Shown piece by piece: positions 1 through 9,254 of a stretch of DNA of 64,000 nucleotides. The DNA comes from Actinomadura luzonensis. Lineage in GTDB: Bacteria; Actinomycetota; Actinomycetes; Streptosporangiales; Streptosporangiaceae. The stretch lies in NCBI RefSeq assembly GCF_022664455.2, contig NZ_JAKRKC020000002.1, positions 620,001 to 684,000 on the forward strand, read 5' to 3'. Position numbers and translations under genes: made by a program. The notes below the pieces were generated by a model. That model worked only from the letters and a program-made list of their open reading frames with translations, ran no database searches and had not been told where the DNA came from. Numbering within the stretch: position 1 is the stretch's first letter; the number at the start of each line of letters is the position of its first letter.

Positions 1-70
1 CTCGGCGATGAGTTCCGGCGCCGGCGCGAGTCTGTACAGGCGACCACCCCCCACCGTGAAGGAGACGACG

Positions 71-475
71 ATGACCGACGACAAGGCGCTGCGGGCCCTG
101 GACCGGCTGGTCGGCACGTGGAGGATCAGCGGCGGGCACGGCGGCACCGTCACCTACCGCTGGCTGAACGACTTCTTCCTGCAGCAGGACGTGCACCTGG
201 GCGACGCGAACGGCATCGAGATCATCGGCCGCGAGCGCACCCTGATGGCCGAGCCCAGCGCCGACATCAAGTCCCGCTACTACGGCGATGACGGCAGCAC
301 CCTGGACTACACCTACGAGCTCGACGGCGACATGCTCACCATCTGGGCCGGCGAGCGCGGCTCACCCGCCTACTACCAGGGCGTCTTCAGCCCGGACGGG
401 CGGCGGCTCACCGGCGCGTGGGTCTACCCGGACGGCGGCGGCTACGACTCCGTCGCCGAACGCGTCGACCCCTGA
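71..475 (+). CDS. Small hypothetical protein, DUF1579-like
   Basis: A 134-residue soluble protein of unknown function. The ATG at 71 is preceded by an AAGGAG ribosome binding site about 9 nt upstream, which is why I prefer it to the earlier in-frame start near position 8. The N-terminal LVGTW motif (about residues 13-17), followed by alternating beta strands with many Gly, Asp and Tyr residues, resembles the small beta-barrel proteins of the DUF1579/lipocalin-like type. There is no signal peptide or membrane segment. The next gene is convergent and ends 30 nt away. The family assignment is weak. Confidence 0.6.
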   Translation: MTDDKALRALDRLVGTWRISGGHGGTVTYRWLNDFFLQQDVHLGDANGIEIIGRERTLMAEPSADIKSRYYGDDGSTLDYTYELDGDMLTIWAGERGSPAYYQGVFSPDGRRLTGAWVYPDGGGYDSVAERVDP

Positions 476-504
476 CCGCCCCTGCCCCCGCCCCTCCGGT
501 CCGG

Positions 505-1167
505 TCAGGCGACCAGGCGCAGCCAGGCGGCCGCGAGCGCCGCGTGCCCGGCCGGCGTCGGGTGCACGCCGTCCGCCGCCCAGTACTCCGGCCCGGTCGT
601 CGCGGCGAGCGCGGCGAACATGCCGTCGGCGGCGAGCAGCCGCGCGCCGTACGCGCCCGCCAGCTCACGCACGACCTGGATCTTCGGGTCCAGGTCGGCG
701 CGCCACTCCCTGCGGACGTCCTCGCCGAGGTGCACGTCCCCCACCTCGACCAGGCCGCGGATCGGCAGCAGGAACGGCTCCACGAGGATCAGCTCGACGC
801 CGGCCGCGGCCAGGGGCGCGAGCAGCCGGTCGTAACCGGCCGCGAACTCCTCGGCGGGGATCACGTGACCGTCCGGGTCGTAGGAGTGCCAGGCCACGTC
901 GTTGCCGCCGACGAGGATCGACACCACGTCCGGACGGGCGTCGAGCACGTCGGCCTGCCACCGCGCTTCGAGATCCCTCACCTTGTCGCCGGCGACGCCG
1001 GTGTTGAGCCAGGTCACGGGCCGGTCCGGGTGCCGGAGGCCCCACTCGCCCGCGACGCGCAGCGGGTAGCCGGAGCCGAGGCCGTCCTCGCTCCCGCGCC
1101 GCCCGCAGTCGGTGACCGAGTCGCCGGTGAACATCACGGTGCTGCCGGGCCGGAGGGTGATCGTCAT
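505..1167 (-). CDS. SGNH/GDSL-family hydrolase
   Basis: A 220-residue cytoplasmic esterase-type hydrolase. The SGNH blocks are all readable: GDSVTD at residues 15-20 (nucleophile Ser17), the block II Gly in NTGVAGD near 60, GGND at 87-90, and DGVH at 199-202 giving the catalytic Asp and His. The length fits the single-domain family. The ATG has a GGAG site upstream. The gene lies 41 nt downstream of the FAD monooxygenase on the same strand, so the two may be co-transcribed. The substrate is unknown; esters or acetylated sugars are usual for the family. Confidence 0.85.
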   Translation of the reverse strand: MTITLRPGSTVMFTGDSVTDCGRRGSEDGLGSGYPLRVAGEWGLRHPDRPVTWLNTGVAGDKVRDLEARWQADVLDARPDVVSILVGGNDVAWHSYDPDGHVIPAEEFAAGYDRLLAPLAAAGVELILVEPFLLPIRGLVEVGDVHLGEDVRREWRADLDPKIQVVRELAGAYGARLLAADGMFAALAATTGPEYWAADGVHPTPAGHAALAAAWLRLVA

Positions 1168-1208
1168 TGTGTGTGCTCCTTCGAAAGGGTTGGATGAGGT
1201 GTCGTGGA

Positions 1209-2717
1209 TCAGGCGGCCGGACGGCCGAACCAGCGGCCGGCGGCCCGCTCGAACGCCGCGCGGTCCGGCTCCCGCTCGCCGGCCCAGGCGACCACGCCGT
1301 CCGGCCGTACGAGCAGGGCGCCGAGGCCGGCCCCGAGCCCGTCCCGCGCCGGGCCGGCCGCGTAGCGCAGCCGATCCGACCAGCGCGCCGCCGGGTCGCG
1401 CAGCCGCCGGCCGGGGCTGAGGTCGAGGACGACGCCCCGCCCGTCCCGCAGCAGGTCGGCGAGCCGGACGCCGTCCCCGGGAGCGAGGTCCGGGACGTCC
1501 CGGCCGGTCAGCGGATGGCCGCCGCCGAGGTCGAGGCGCAGCGACGCGCCCGACAGCCTGCCGAACACGTACGTCGCCCCGTCGCGGGTCGCGAGCAGGT
1601 CGCGCAGCACCGCCTGGATCGCCTGGGCGTGCGGGTCCGGCCGCATGACCGCCGCCTGGGCCCGCGTCCAGTCGAGCACCTGCGCGGCGACCGGGCGGCG
1701 CTCGTCCGCGTAGGTGTCGAGCAGCCCGTCGGGAGCGTGCCCGCGCACGGTCGCGGCGAGCTTCCAGCCCAGGTTGACGGCGTCGCCGATGCCGAGGTTC
1801 AGTCCCTGCGCGCCGAGAGGGGAGTGGACGTGCGCGGCGTCGCCCGCCAGCAGCACGCGGCCCTGCCGGTACGTCGTCGCCTGCATCGCCCGGTCGGTGA
1901 AGGTGGAGACGTGGTGGACGTCGTCCAAGGTCACGTCGGTGCCGGACACCCGGCGCAGCACCGCCTGGAGATGGTCGCGGTCCGGCCGGCGCGAGCGGTC
2001 GTACGCGCCGCCGTCGAACTCCAGCATCCCGACGTACCCCGGCGCGGGCGTCCGCAGGTACATGCCCGCCGGCGTCAGCGTGAACCCGGGCCGCAGCTTG
2101 CCGGGGTCGGCGATCGCGGCGAGCATCACGTAACCGGTGAACAGCGGCTCGGTGCCGGCGAAGCCGAAGCCCGCGAGCCTCCGCACCGTGCTGCGCCCGC
2201 CGTCGCAGCCGACGAGCCAGCGCGCCCGGTGCTCCTGCCCGCCCGCCCGCGCGACCACCGTGTCCCCGTCCTGCGCGACGGCCTCGACCGGGACGCCCCG
2301 CCTGACCTCCACGCCCAGCTCGGCCGCCCGCTCCGACAACACCCTCTCGACCGCTTCGAGGTCGGTCATGACGCCCTCCGCCGCCGGTCCGGCCGGCTGG
2401 TACGGCAGCGCGGCGAGGTCGATCAGCGCCGGGTCGAGCATCATGCCCGCGAAGTGGCCCCCACCGCGCCGCGGCCCGTCCGCCGCGGGACCGGCCTCCA
2501 CCCCCGACGCCTCCAGCAGCGGACGCGACAAGCCGCGCCGCCGGAACGCCGCGACCGACGCGGCGGACAGCCCCCGCATGCCGAGCGGCCGCGCCTTCCA
2601 CGGGGAGCGCGGCTCCGGCTCCCGTTCCAGCACCACGACGGCACAGCCCGCCAGGCCCAGCTCGCAGGCGAGGAACAGGCCGACCGGGCCGGCACCCACG
2701 ATCACCACGTCATGCAC
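1209..2717 (-). CDS. FAD-dependent aromatic-ring monooxygenase
   Basis: A 502-residue flavoprotein hydroxylase of the PheA/TfdB/polyketide-hydroxylase group, which uses NAD(P)H and O2 to hydroxylate aromatic or polyketide substrates. The Rossmann motif VIVGAGPVG starts at residue 5, the DG motif (VGCDGG) is near 170, and a GDAAH motif that binds FAD phosphate is near 285, followed by a thioredoxin-like C-terminal region. The GTG start (VHDVVIVG) is chosen because GGAG lies 8 nt upstream and the fold begins at once; an upstream extension would be non-homologous. It is divergent from the SARP/AfsR-type regulator, suggesting control by it. It could act in resistance, for example rifampicin-type hydroxylation, or in biosynthesis. 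Confidence 0.85.
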   Translation of the reverse strand: MHDVVIVGAGPVGLFLACELGLAGCAVVVLEREPEPRSPWKARPLGMRGLSAASVAAFRRRGLSRPLLEASGVEAGPAADGPRRGGGHFAGMMLDPALIDLAALPYQPAGPAAEGVMTDLEAVERVLSERAAELGVEVRRGVPVEAVAQDGDTVVARAGGQEHRARWLVGCDGGRSTVRRLAGFGFAGTEPLFTGYVMLAAIADPGKLRPGFTLTPAGMYLRTPAPGYVGMLEFDGGAYDRSRRPDRDHLQAVLRRVSGTDVTLDDVHHVSTFTDRAMQATTYRQGRVLLAGDAAHVHSPLGAQGLNLGIGDAVNLGWKLAATVRGHAPDGLLDTYADERRPVAAQVLDWTRAQAAVMRPDPHAQAIQAVLRDLLATRDGATYVFGRLSGASLRLDLGGGHPLTGRDVPDLAPGDGVRLADLLRDGRGVVLDLSPGRRLRDPAARWSDRLRYAAGPARDGLGAGLGALLVRPDGVVAWAGEREPDRAAFERAAGRWFGRPAA

Positions 2718-2786
2718 CGGACACACTCCTTTCCGAAGGTCGCCGCCCTGTCCACCAGACCGGCAGGCCCACCCTCCGACCGGCCG

Positions 2787-2833
2787 CTCACACGGGGCGC
2801 ACACGGCGCTCACACGATGTGGGACGGTGTGAG
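2787..2833. promoter_or_regulatory. Heptamer repeat array, probable SARP operator
   Basis: The divergent promoter region holds three heptamers, CTCACAC (2787-2793), CGCACAC (2798-2804) and CTCACAC (2809-2815), each separated by exactly 4 nt. This gives the 11-bp spacing typical of SARP/OmpR-fold regulators. An inverted copy GTGTGAG lies at 2827-2833. The array sits just ahead of the SARP-type regulator gene and about 70-100 bp upstream of the monooxygenase, so autoregulation and control of the hydroxylase are likely. Confidence 0.55.
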
Positions 2834-2863
2834 AGCACACGCGAAGAGGGGGGAGACGTGGAC

Positions 2864-5800
2864 GTGGACGGAGGCGTGCGGCTGCGCGTCACGCTGCTCG
2901 GCGCCTTCCGGCTGTCGCGCGGCGGCGTCGTCCTGCCCGTCCCGGGGGCGCGGCTGCGGAGCCTGCTCGTCCGGCTGGCGCTCGCCGGCGGGCGCGCCGT
3001 GGAGCAGGGGGTCCTGGCCGACGCGATCTGGGCCGAGGACCCGCCGGCCGATCCCGCCCACGCCCTGCAGGCCCTCGTCTCCCGCCTGCGCCGGACCCTC
3101 GGCTCGGCGCGCGACGTCACGCAGGCCGCCGCCGGCGGCGGCTACCGGCTGGAGATCGACCCGGCCGCCGTGGACGCGCTGCGCTTCGAACAGCTCGCCG
3201 CCGCCGGCCGGGACCGGCTGCGCGCCGGCGACCCGGCGGCCGCGGCGGCCGTGCTCGGCGAGGCCGTGACGCTGTGGCGGGAGCCTCCCGGCAGTGAGCC
3301 CGCCGCCGTCGCGGCGGTGGCGCCCGCCGTCGCGACCCGGCTGGCCCACCTCTCGGCCGAGGCCGTCGCCGACCTCGCCGACGCCGAGGTGGCGCTGGGC
3401 CGTGCCGGCGAGGCCGCCGCCCGCCTGACCGCCCTGCTCGCCGAGCACCCTCTCCACGAACGTGCGGCCGCGCTGCTCATGGACGCGCTCGCCGCCCAGG
3501 GCCGCCAGGCCGAAGCCCTCGCCCTGTACGAACGCGTCCGCGAGACCCTGGCCGACGCCCTCGGCGCCGACCCGGGCACCGCCCTGCACGATCGCCACCT
3601 ACGCCTGCTCCGCGCCACGCCCCCGGCCCCGGCCCCGGACGCCGTGAGACCGAGTGACCGGCCCCCGGCCGCGTCCGCCTGGGGAGGCGAGCTGCCGGTG
3701 CCGGTGACCGGGCTCGTCGGGCGTGCGGACGAGCTGGCCCGCATCGGCGCGCTGCTCGCCGCCGGACGGCTGGTCACCGTGCTCGGCCCCGGAGGCGCAG
3801 GCAAGACGCGGCTCGCCGTCGAGGCGGCCCGCCGTCACCGCCACGACTACCGTGACGGCGCCTGGATGATCGACCTCGCCGTGGTCACCGAGCCCGCCAA
3901 GGTCGCCGCCGCCGTACTCGCCGGGGCCGGGCCGCGCGGCGGCGCGGTGTTCGAGGCGCGGCTGCGCGTCGAGGGCGACGAGCTGGACGTCCTCGCCGAC
4001 CGGCTCGGCGGCCGGGAGAGCCTGCTGCTGATCGACAACTGCGAGCACCTGATCGACGCGGTGGCCCGCCTGGTGGCGGCGCTGCTGTCCCGGTGCGCCG
4101 GGCTGCGGGTGCTGGCCACCAGCCGCGAACCTCTCGCCATCGGCGGCGAGGCGCTGGTGCCGCTCGGCCCGCTCCCGCTGCCCGCACCGGACGACGACGC
4201 CGAGCGGGCCCGCCGGGCGGACGCGGTGCGCCTGTTCGCCGAGCGGGCGCAGGCCGTGCGGCCGGGGTTCGACGTCGACGACACGACGCTGCCCGAGGTG
4301 TCGCGGGTCGTGCGCGAGCTGGACGGCATGCCGCTGGCGCTGGAGCTGGCCGCGGCCCGGCTGCGGACGATGTCGCTGCCCGAGGTGGCCGACGGGCTGT
4401 CCGACCGGTTCCGGCTGCTCACCAACGGCAGCCGCGGCGCGCTGCCCCGGCACCGTACGCTGCGCGCGGTCATCGACTGGAGCTGGGAGCTGCTGACCGA
4501 GCCCGAGCGCACGGTCGCCGAACGCGTCTCGGTGCTGCCCGGCGGCGTCACGGCGGACTCGGCCGCCGCCGTCTGCGCCGGCACCGCCGTGCCGCCGGCC
4601 GACCTGCCCGGCCTGCTCGCCGCCCTGGTCGACCGGTCGTTGCTGCGGCTCGCGCCGGAGCCGGGCCGCTACCGCATGCTGGAGACGCTGCGCGCGTACG
4701 GCGTCGACCGGCTGGCGGCGGCGGGCCGGCTCGGCACGGTGCGCGACCTGGCCGCCGGGCACTTCGCCGAGCTGACGGCCCGGTGCGACGCGCGGCTGCG
4801 CGGGCCCGAGCAGGCGGCGGCCCTCCGCGTCATCGGCGCCGAGTACGACAACACCCTGGCCGCCCTGCGCCGGCGGTGCGACACCGGCGACGCCTCCGGG
4901 GCGGTCGCCCTCGCGCTCAGCCTGAGCTGGTACTGGCAGATGTTCGGCCGGCACCGCGACGCGGCGTACTGGCTGGGCGAGGCGCTGGCGGTGCCCGGCC
5001 GCGAGCCGGATCACGCCGCTGATCGCGGCTCCGACCTCGCCCACGCGATTCACCTGATCAACCGCGTCCTCGCCGGGCCGGGAACGGCGGAGGAGGCCGC
5101 GGCCGACCGGGCGCGTCTTCGCGAGCTGGCCGACCGGCTGCTCGCCGCCCCCGAGCCGCCCGCCCGGCACGGCGCGCTCGCCGCGCTTCCGCTCGCGTTC
5201 CTGCAGGAGGAGGACGACAAGAGCAGGCCGGCACTCATCGACCGGCTGGCCGGCGGCGGCGACGTGTGGCTGTCCGGGGCGGCGCGGCTGTTCCGGGCGC
5301 AGCTCGCCGAGAACGCGGGCGAGCTCGGCGACGTCCGCGCCGACGTGGACGCCGCCCTGGCCTGCTTCCGGCGGACCGGCGACCGCTGGGGCCAGGCCGC
5401 CGCGCTGCCGATGCGCGCCCAGCTCCGGCAGTACGACGGCGACCTCGACGGCGCGTCGGCCGACCTGCGCGAGGCCAGGACGCTGGCCGCCGGCTTCGGC
5501 CCGCTCGGCCCGGCCGACGAGGTGTTCGGCGACCTGCGCTGGGTCGATCTGCACCTGCGGCGCGGCGACGACGTGCGGGCGGGCGCGATCCTGGACGCGG
5601 CGCGGGCGCGGCCCGCGAACCCGCCCGAGCTGGCGGTGCTCGTCGACGCCTGGGAGGCCGCCTTCCGGGTCCGGCTCGGCGAGCTGGACCGGGCGCGGGA
5701 GCTGCTGGAGGCCGCCGAACGGGACCTGCCCGGCGACCCGGCCGCCGGCGAGGCGTTCCCCGGCGACCACGCGCGGGCGCTGGTCGGCGGCGTACGGGCG

Positions 5801-6265
5801 TGGCTCTGCCTGGAGCTGGGCGACCCGGCGGGCGCGGAGCGGGCGCTGGCGAGGGCGTACGCGGCGGCGCGGAGGACGCGGGACCTGCCGATCCTGTCGC
5901 AGGTGGCGGTGCACGTGGCCGCGCTCGCCGGCTCGTACGGGCGGCAGCGCGACGCGGCGGTCCTGCTCGGCGTCGCCGCCCGGCTGCGCGGCGCGCACGA
6001 CCGTAGCGACCGGCAGGTCCGTGAGCTGACCCGCCGAAGCCGGGCCGCGCTGGGCGCCGACGCCTTCGGCGCGGCGTACCGGGAGGGCTGGACGCTGGAC
6101 GCGCGCACGGCCGCCACCGAGGCCGACCCGGCCCGCCTGCACCGCGACCCGGCCGGGCCGCACCGCGACGCCGCCGGGCCGCGCCCCGATCCGGCTGGGT
6201 GGCACCAGGAGGCGGCCGGCTCGGGCACGGCCCCTGATGAGCCGGGGGCGGTCAGTCGCGGGTGA
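2864..6265 (+). CDS. SARP/AfsR-type regulator with NB-ARC ATPase and TPR-like region
   Basis: A large transcriptional regulator of about 1133 residues. An OmpR-like winged helix is followed by a bacterial transcriptional activator domain (residues 1-250), a P-loop ATPase (GPGGAGKT near 308-315, Walker B LLLIDNCEHL near 386) with an NB-ARC-like arm, and a long helical TPR-type C-terminus. The tail carries repeated PAGPHRD/PAGWHQ-like residues of low complexity. A GTG at 2864 lies 8 nt after a GGGGGGAG site; the GTG at 2858 is too close to it. The stop overlaps the convergent neighbour by 14 nt. The divergent FAD monooxygenase and the 11-bp repeats suggest a local activator. Confidence 0.85.
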   Translation: MDGGVRLRVTLLGAFRLSRGGVVLPVPGARLRSLLVRLALAGGRAVEQGVLADAIWAEDPPADPAHALQALVSRLRRTLGSARDVTQAAAGGGYRLEIDPAAVDALRFEQLAAAGRDRLRAGDPAAAAAVLGEAVTLWREPPGSEPAAVAAVAPAVATRLAHLSAEAVADLADAEVALGRAGEAAARLTALLAEHPLHERAAALLMDALAAQGRQAEALALYERVRETLADALGADPGTALHDRHLRLLRATPPAPAPDAVRPSDRPPAASAWGGELPVPVTGLVGRADELARIGALLAAGRLVTVLGPGGAGKTRLAVEAARRHRHDYRDGAWMIDLAVVTEPAKVAAAVLAGAGPRGGAVFEARLRVEGDELDVLADRLGGRESLLLIDNCEHLIDAVARLVAALLSRCAGLRVLATSREPLAIGGEALVPLGPLPLPAPDDDAERARRADAVRLFAERAQAVRPGFDVDDTTLPEVSRVVRELDGMPLALELAAARLRTMSLPEVADGLSDRFRLLTNGSRGALPRHRTLRAVIDWSWELLTEPERTVAERVSVLPGGVTADSAAAVCAGTAVPPADLPGLLAALVDRSLLRLAPEPGRYRMLETLRAYGVDRLAAAGRLGTVRDLAAGHFAELTARCDARLRGPEQAAALRVIGAEYDNTLAALRRRCDTGDASGAVALALSLSWYWQMFGRHRDAAYWLGEALAVPGREPDHAADRGSDLAHAIHLINRVLAGPGTAEEAAADRARLRELADRLLAAPEPPARHGALAALPLAFLQEEDDKSRPALIDRLAGGGDVWLSGAARLFRAQLAENAGELGDVRADVDAALACFRRTGDRWGQAAALPMRAQLRQYDGDLDGASADLREARTLAAGFGPLGPADEVFGDLRWVDLHLRRGDDVRAGAILDAARARPANPPELAVLVDAWEAAFRVRLGELDRARELLEAAERDLPGDPAAGEAFPGDHARALVGGVRAWLCLELGDPAGAERALARAYAAARRTRDLPILSQVAVHVAALAGSYGRQRDAAVLLGVAARLRGAHDRSDRQVRELTRRSRAALGADAFGAAYREGWTLDARTAATEADPARLHRDPAGPHRDAAGPRPDPAGWHQEAAGSGTAPDEPGAVSRG

Positions 6266-6815
6266 GGCCCGGCGGGAGGGCGTCCTCGTCGGGGCCGACC
6301 GGGCGGGCGGCGACGAGCGGGTCACGGCGCAGCGCTTCGATCAGCCCGGCGCCGCCGCCGACGCACGTCCAGGTGTCGTCCCACAGGGCCGAGACCAGCC
6401 AGGAGCGGTCGGCGGGGAAGAACAGGTCGGGCAGCGAGCCCTCGCCCCGGATGGTTCCGGCCCGCCAGGTGAGGGCCTGCTCGGGCCCGGCCTCGACCAG
6501 GACGTAGGGCCAGTCCCAGTAGAGGAGCCGCCGCGGCGCGCGGGGGAAGACGACGTCGTGGGCGCCGGTGTCGAGGTAGCCCAGCCACCACGGCTGGTCA
6601 GGGGTGCGGGCGGCGAGCCGGGCGACCACGGCGCGCTCGTGGTCCTCGACCTCGACGCCGCGAGGCGGGTGGAAGGTGGCGTAGGCGTCGAACAGCGGGG
6701 GGATCGCCGTGGTGACCGTCAGGCCGGGCTCGGTGCGCCAGGCGAGCCAGTCGACGTCGGCGGGCGTGGCGATCCGCCAGCTCCGCCCGTCCTTGGTGAC
6801 GGTCACGGCGTCCAT
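6252..6815 (-). CDS. Conserved-looking hypothetical protein
   Basis: A 187-residue soluble protein I do not recognise. It is rich in Trp (WLAWRTE, PWWLGYLD, YWDWPYVLVEAG) and has no signal or membrane segment. Codon use matches its neighbours and the ATG follows an AGGAGG-like site, so it is a real gene. It lies 65 nt downstream of the LacI-type regulator on the same strand and may be its co-transcribed partner. It overlaps the end of the SARP-type regulator by 14 nt tail to tail. Confidence 0.65.
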   Translation of the reverse strand: MDAVTVTKDGRSWRIATPADVDWLAWRTEPGLTVTTAIPPLFDAYATFHPPRGVEVEDHERAVVARLAARTPDQPWWLGYLDTGAHDVVFPRAPRRLLYWDWPYVLVEAGPEQALTWRAGTIRGEGSLPDLFFPADRSWLVSALWDDTWTCVGGGAGLIEALRRDPLVAARPVGPDEDALPPGLTRD

Positions 6816-6880
6816 CGGGGCGGGCTCCTCCTCGCACGACGGCACCGTTGCGACGTACCCGCCGGGCCGCGGGGCCACGC

Positions 6881-7879
6881 TCAGCGGGTCGACTCGCGGA
6901 CGACGAGCTCGAACGGCGCCACGTACGCGCCGGTCGGCCGGTGCGGAGCCCGGATGCGCTCGACCAGCAGCTCGACCGCCTTCTCCGCCATCCAGCGGTG
7001 GTCCGGCGCCACGGACGACAGCGAGGGCACCAGGAACCGCGACTGCGGAACGTCGTCGAAACCGACGAGCCGCACGTCGCCCGGCACCCGCAGCCCGCGG
7101 TCGGCCAGGCCGCGCAGCACCCCGGTGGCGACGGTGTCGGTCACCGCGACCAGCCCGTCCACCTCGTGACCGGCGTCCGCCAGGCGGTGCGCGGCGGCGC
7201 GGCCGGCCTCCATGGTCATGTCGTTGAGGGGGAGGAGCAGGGGCGGATCGGCGGCCAGGCCGCGCTCGGCGAGCGCGGCGAGGTAGCCGTGGTAGCGGCG
7301 GGTGATGACGTTCACGCCGTCGCGCGGGGCGCCGGTGACGATGCCGATGCGGCGGCACCCCTGGTCGGCCAGGTGGAGGGTGGCGGCTCTGACGCCGTCC
7401 TCGTTGGGCATCGCGACGTGGTCGAAGCGGCCGCCGAAGTCCTGCTCGCCGAGCATGACGATGGGGTGGCCGGCGTCGGTCAGCCGCTCGTCCAGGCCGT
7501 CCAGGGCGACGGCGCTGAGGATCAGGCCGTCGAACTGCAGGAGGCGGGAGTGGGCGAGCGCGCCGGCCTCGCCGGCCGCCACCGCGCCGGTGCGCTCCAG
7601 CGTGACGTGGTAGCCGCGCCGCCGTGCCGCCCCGATGACCAGCTCGGCGAGATGGCTGAAGTAGGGCAGGTCGATCTCGGGGACGGCCAGCCCGATGACG
7701 CCGGTCCGCCCGGACCTGAGGGTGCGGGCGGAGAGGTTGACGCGGTAGCCGGACCGCTCGATGGCGTCCAGCACCCGCTGCCGGACCAGGTCGCTGACGC
7801 CGTCGCGGTTGTTGACCACGTTGGAGACGGTCATCTTCGACACCCCGGCCAGCCGGGCGACGTCTCCCATGGTCACCAT
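6881..7879 (-). CDS. LacI-family transcriptional regulator
   Basis: A 332-residue sugar-responsive repressor. The N-terminal helix-turn-helix is canonical (GDVARLAGVSKMTVSNVVN, residues 5-23), followed by the hinge and a periplasmic-binding-protein-like sensor domain with VIGLAVPEID and LVAVTDTVA segments. The start is ATG at 7879; an ATG three codons later is also possible. No transporter or glycosidase is next to it, so its effector cannot be inferred. It is divergent from a VOC protein. The LacI-like half sites ahead of the 13-kb cell-wall genes could be targets of this or another LacI protein. Confidence 0.88.
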   Translation of the reverse strand: MVTMGDVARLAGVSKMTVSNVVNNRDGVSDLVRQRVLDAIERSGYRVNLSARTLRSGRTGVIGLAVPEIDLPYFSHLAELVIGAARRRGYHVTLERTGAVAAGEAGALAHSRLLQFDGLILSAVALDGLDERLTDAGHPIVMLGEQDFGGRFDHVAMPNEDGVRAATLHLADQGCRRIGIVTGAPRDGVNVITRRYHGYLAALAERGLAADPPLLLPLNDMTMEAGRAAAHRLADAGHEVDGLVAVTDTVATGVLRGLADRGLRVPGDVRLVGFDDVPQSRFLVPSLSSVAPDHRWMAEKAVELLVERIRAPHRPTGAYVAPFELVVRESTR

Positions 7880-8034
7880 GCCGCGCCCCGTGTCCCGCCG
7901 CCGAAGGTGCCGCCCTGGTCGGGGCGGCCGTCGCGCCGAGTTTAGCGCGCGGGCGGGCACCGGCCCGCCCGCGATGAGTCCGGCCGGCCGGCGAGGTCTG
8001 TACGGACGAACCGTCGCACACACCTGGAGGACGC

Positions 8035-8379
8035 ATGGCCCGGGACCTCTTCGCCGGCATCCCCGTCACCGACTACGCCGCCGCCCTGCCGTGGTACGAA
8101 CGGCTCTTCGGCGGGCCGCCGTCGTTCCTGCCGAACGACGTTGAGGCGGTGTGGGAGCTGGCCGACAACCGCTACGCCTACATCGTGCAGGACCCGCGGC
8201 GGGCGGGGAACGCCCTGATGCTGTCGTTCGTGGACGACCTGGACGGGCGGGTCGCCGCGATCAGCGGGCGGGGCATCGAGCCCGCGCGGCGCGAGACGTA
8301 CGAGGGCGGCGTCACCAAGGTGACCTACCGGGACGCGGAGGGCAACGAGATCAGCTTCGGCGGCATGCTCGGCCCCTGA
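8035..8379 (+). CDS. VOC-superfamily (glyoxalase-like) protein
   Basis: A 114-residue single-domain vicinal-oxygen-chelate protein. The opening strand-helix (AGIPVTDYAAALPWYERLFG) and the closing strand DAEGNEISF with a C-terminal metal-position Glu are typical of glyoxalase/bleomycin-resistance folds. A strong CTGGAGG site precedes the ATG. It stands alone between the LacI regulator and the reductase gene. Binding or detoxifying a small molecule is the usual role; nothing in the context narrows this. Confidence 0.8.
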   Translation: MARDLFAGIPVTDYAAALPWYERLFGGPPSFLPNDVEAVWELADNRYAYIVQDPRRAGNALMLSFVDDLDGRVAAISGRGIEPARRETYEGGVTKVTYRDAEGNEISFGGMLGP

Positions 8380-8479
8380 CCAGGGTGGGTGGCCGGCCCG
8401 CGTACGGCCGCGCGCTCCGGCCCTCACGGTCACCTACCGCCACCTGGGCGACGACCTCGCCCCCGTCCGCGGGCCGCGC

Positions 8480-9049
8480 TCAGCCGGAGGCGAGCCGGTA
8501 GTGGGAGACCACGACCTGGCCGTCCAGCACCCGTGACTCGACGAGCCGCAGGTGCCGGCGCTGCTCCGGCGCGCCGAACAGCCGCCGGCCGCCGCCCAGC
8601 ACCACCGGGTGCACCGCGATGTGGTACTCGTCGATGAGGCCCAGCTCGGTCAGCGCGGCCGCGAGCGTGGCGCCGCCGGTCAGCAGCAGGTCCCCGCTGT
8701 CCGGGCGGGCCTTGAGCGCGGCCACCTCCTCGGCCAGGTCGCCGGTGATGACGCGGCTGGTCCAGTCGTCGCCCGGGTACGAGCGCGAGAAGACGATCTT
8801 CGGGGTGGCGCGCCAGAACGGCGCGAACGCGGCGACGTGCGGGTCGTCCGTGATCGACTCGGCCTGCGGCCAGAAGCCCACCATCATCTCCCACACCGGC
8901 CGTCCGAACAGCAACGTGCCGACGCCCTTGTCCAGCGCCTCCGAGTACGCCGACAGCTCCGGCCCCATCACCGGCCAGTCGAACTCGCCGCCGGGCCCGT
9001 CGATGAACCCGTCCGCCGACGCGTGCACCCAGTAAACGATCTTGCCCAT
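8480..9049 (-). CDS. Dihydrofolate-reductase-family (RibD C-terminal-like) protein
   Basis: A 189-residue NAD(P)H-binding reductase of the RibD_C family. The start (MGKIVYWVHASADGFIDGPG) and the late LLLTGGATLAAALTELGLID segment, where the Gly-rich loop binds the cofactor, are diagnostic. GAGGGG precedes the ATG. Actinomycetes carry many such orphan reductases of unknown substrate. A second family member lies at 31203-31784 in this window. Confidence 0.85.
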   Translation of the reverse strand: MGKIVYWVHASADGFIDGPGGEFDWPVMGPELSAYSEALDKGVGTLLFGRPVWEMMVGFWPQAESITDDPHVAAFAPFWRATPKIVFSRSYPGDDWTSRVITGDLAEEVAALKARPDSGDLLLTGGATLAAALTELGLIDEYHIAVHPVVLGGGRRLFGAPEQRRHLRLVESRVLDGQVVVSHYRLASG

Positions 9050-9254
9050 GTGAACCCCTCTTGTTCGTGCCGTCATCTTCCGGTCGGAGCCGGCCGCCGG
9101 ATCTCGACACGCCACGGCGGCCCGGCGCGGAAACACCTTCGGGACGATGCCCGCCGCGCCCGCGCCGGGTCAACCGTGCGGCCCCCGCGACCGCCACGGA
9201 GCGGGTACGGACAGGACACGGATCCGCCGCGCGACCACCACCGGCCGCCCGGGC

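Noticed and set aside
3599..6325. Minus-strand open frame of about 900 codons opposite the AfsR-like regulator
   Set aside because: No recognisable domain; composition is that of an antisense shadow, and the plus strand encodes a complete regulator.
8380..8479. Short protein-like reading (TVTYRHLGDDLAP) after the VOC gene
   Set aside because: Only about 30 residues with no start signal; too short to separate from chance in GC-rich DNA.
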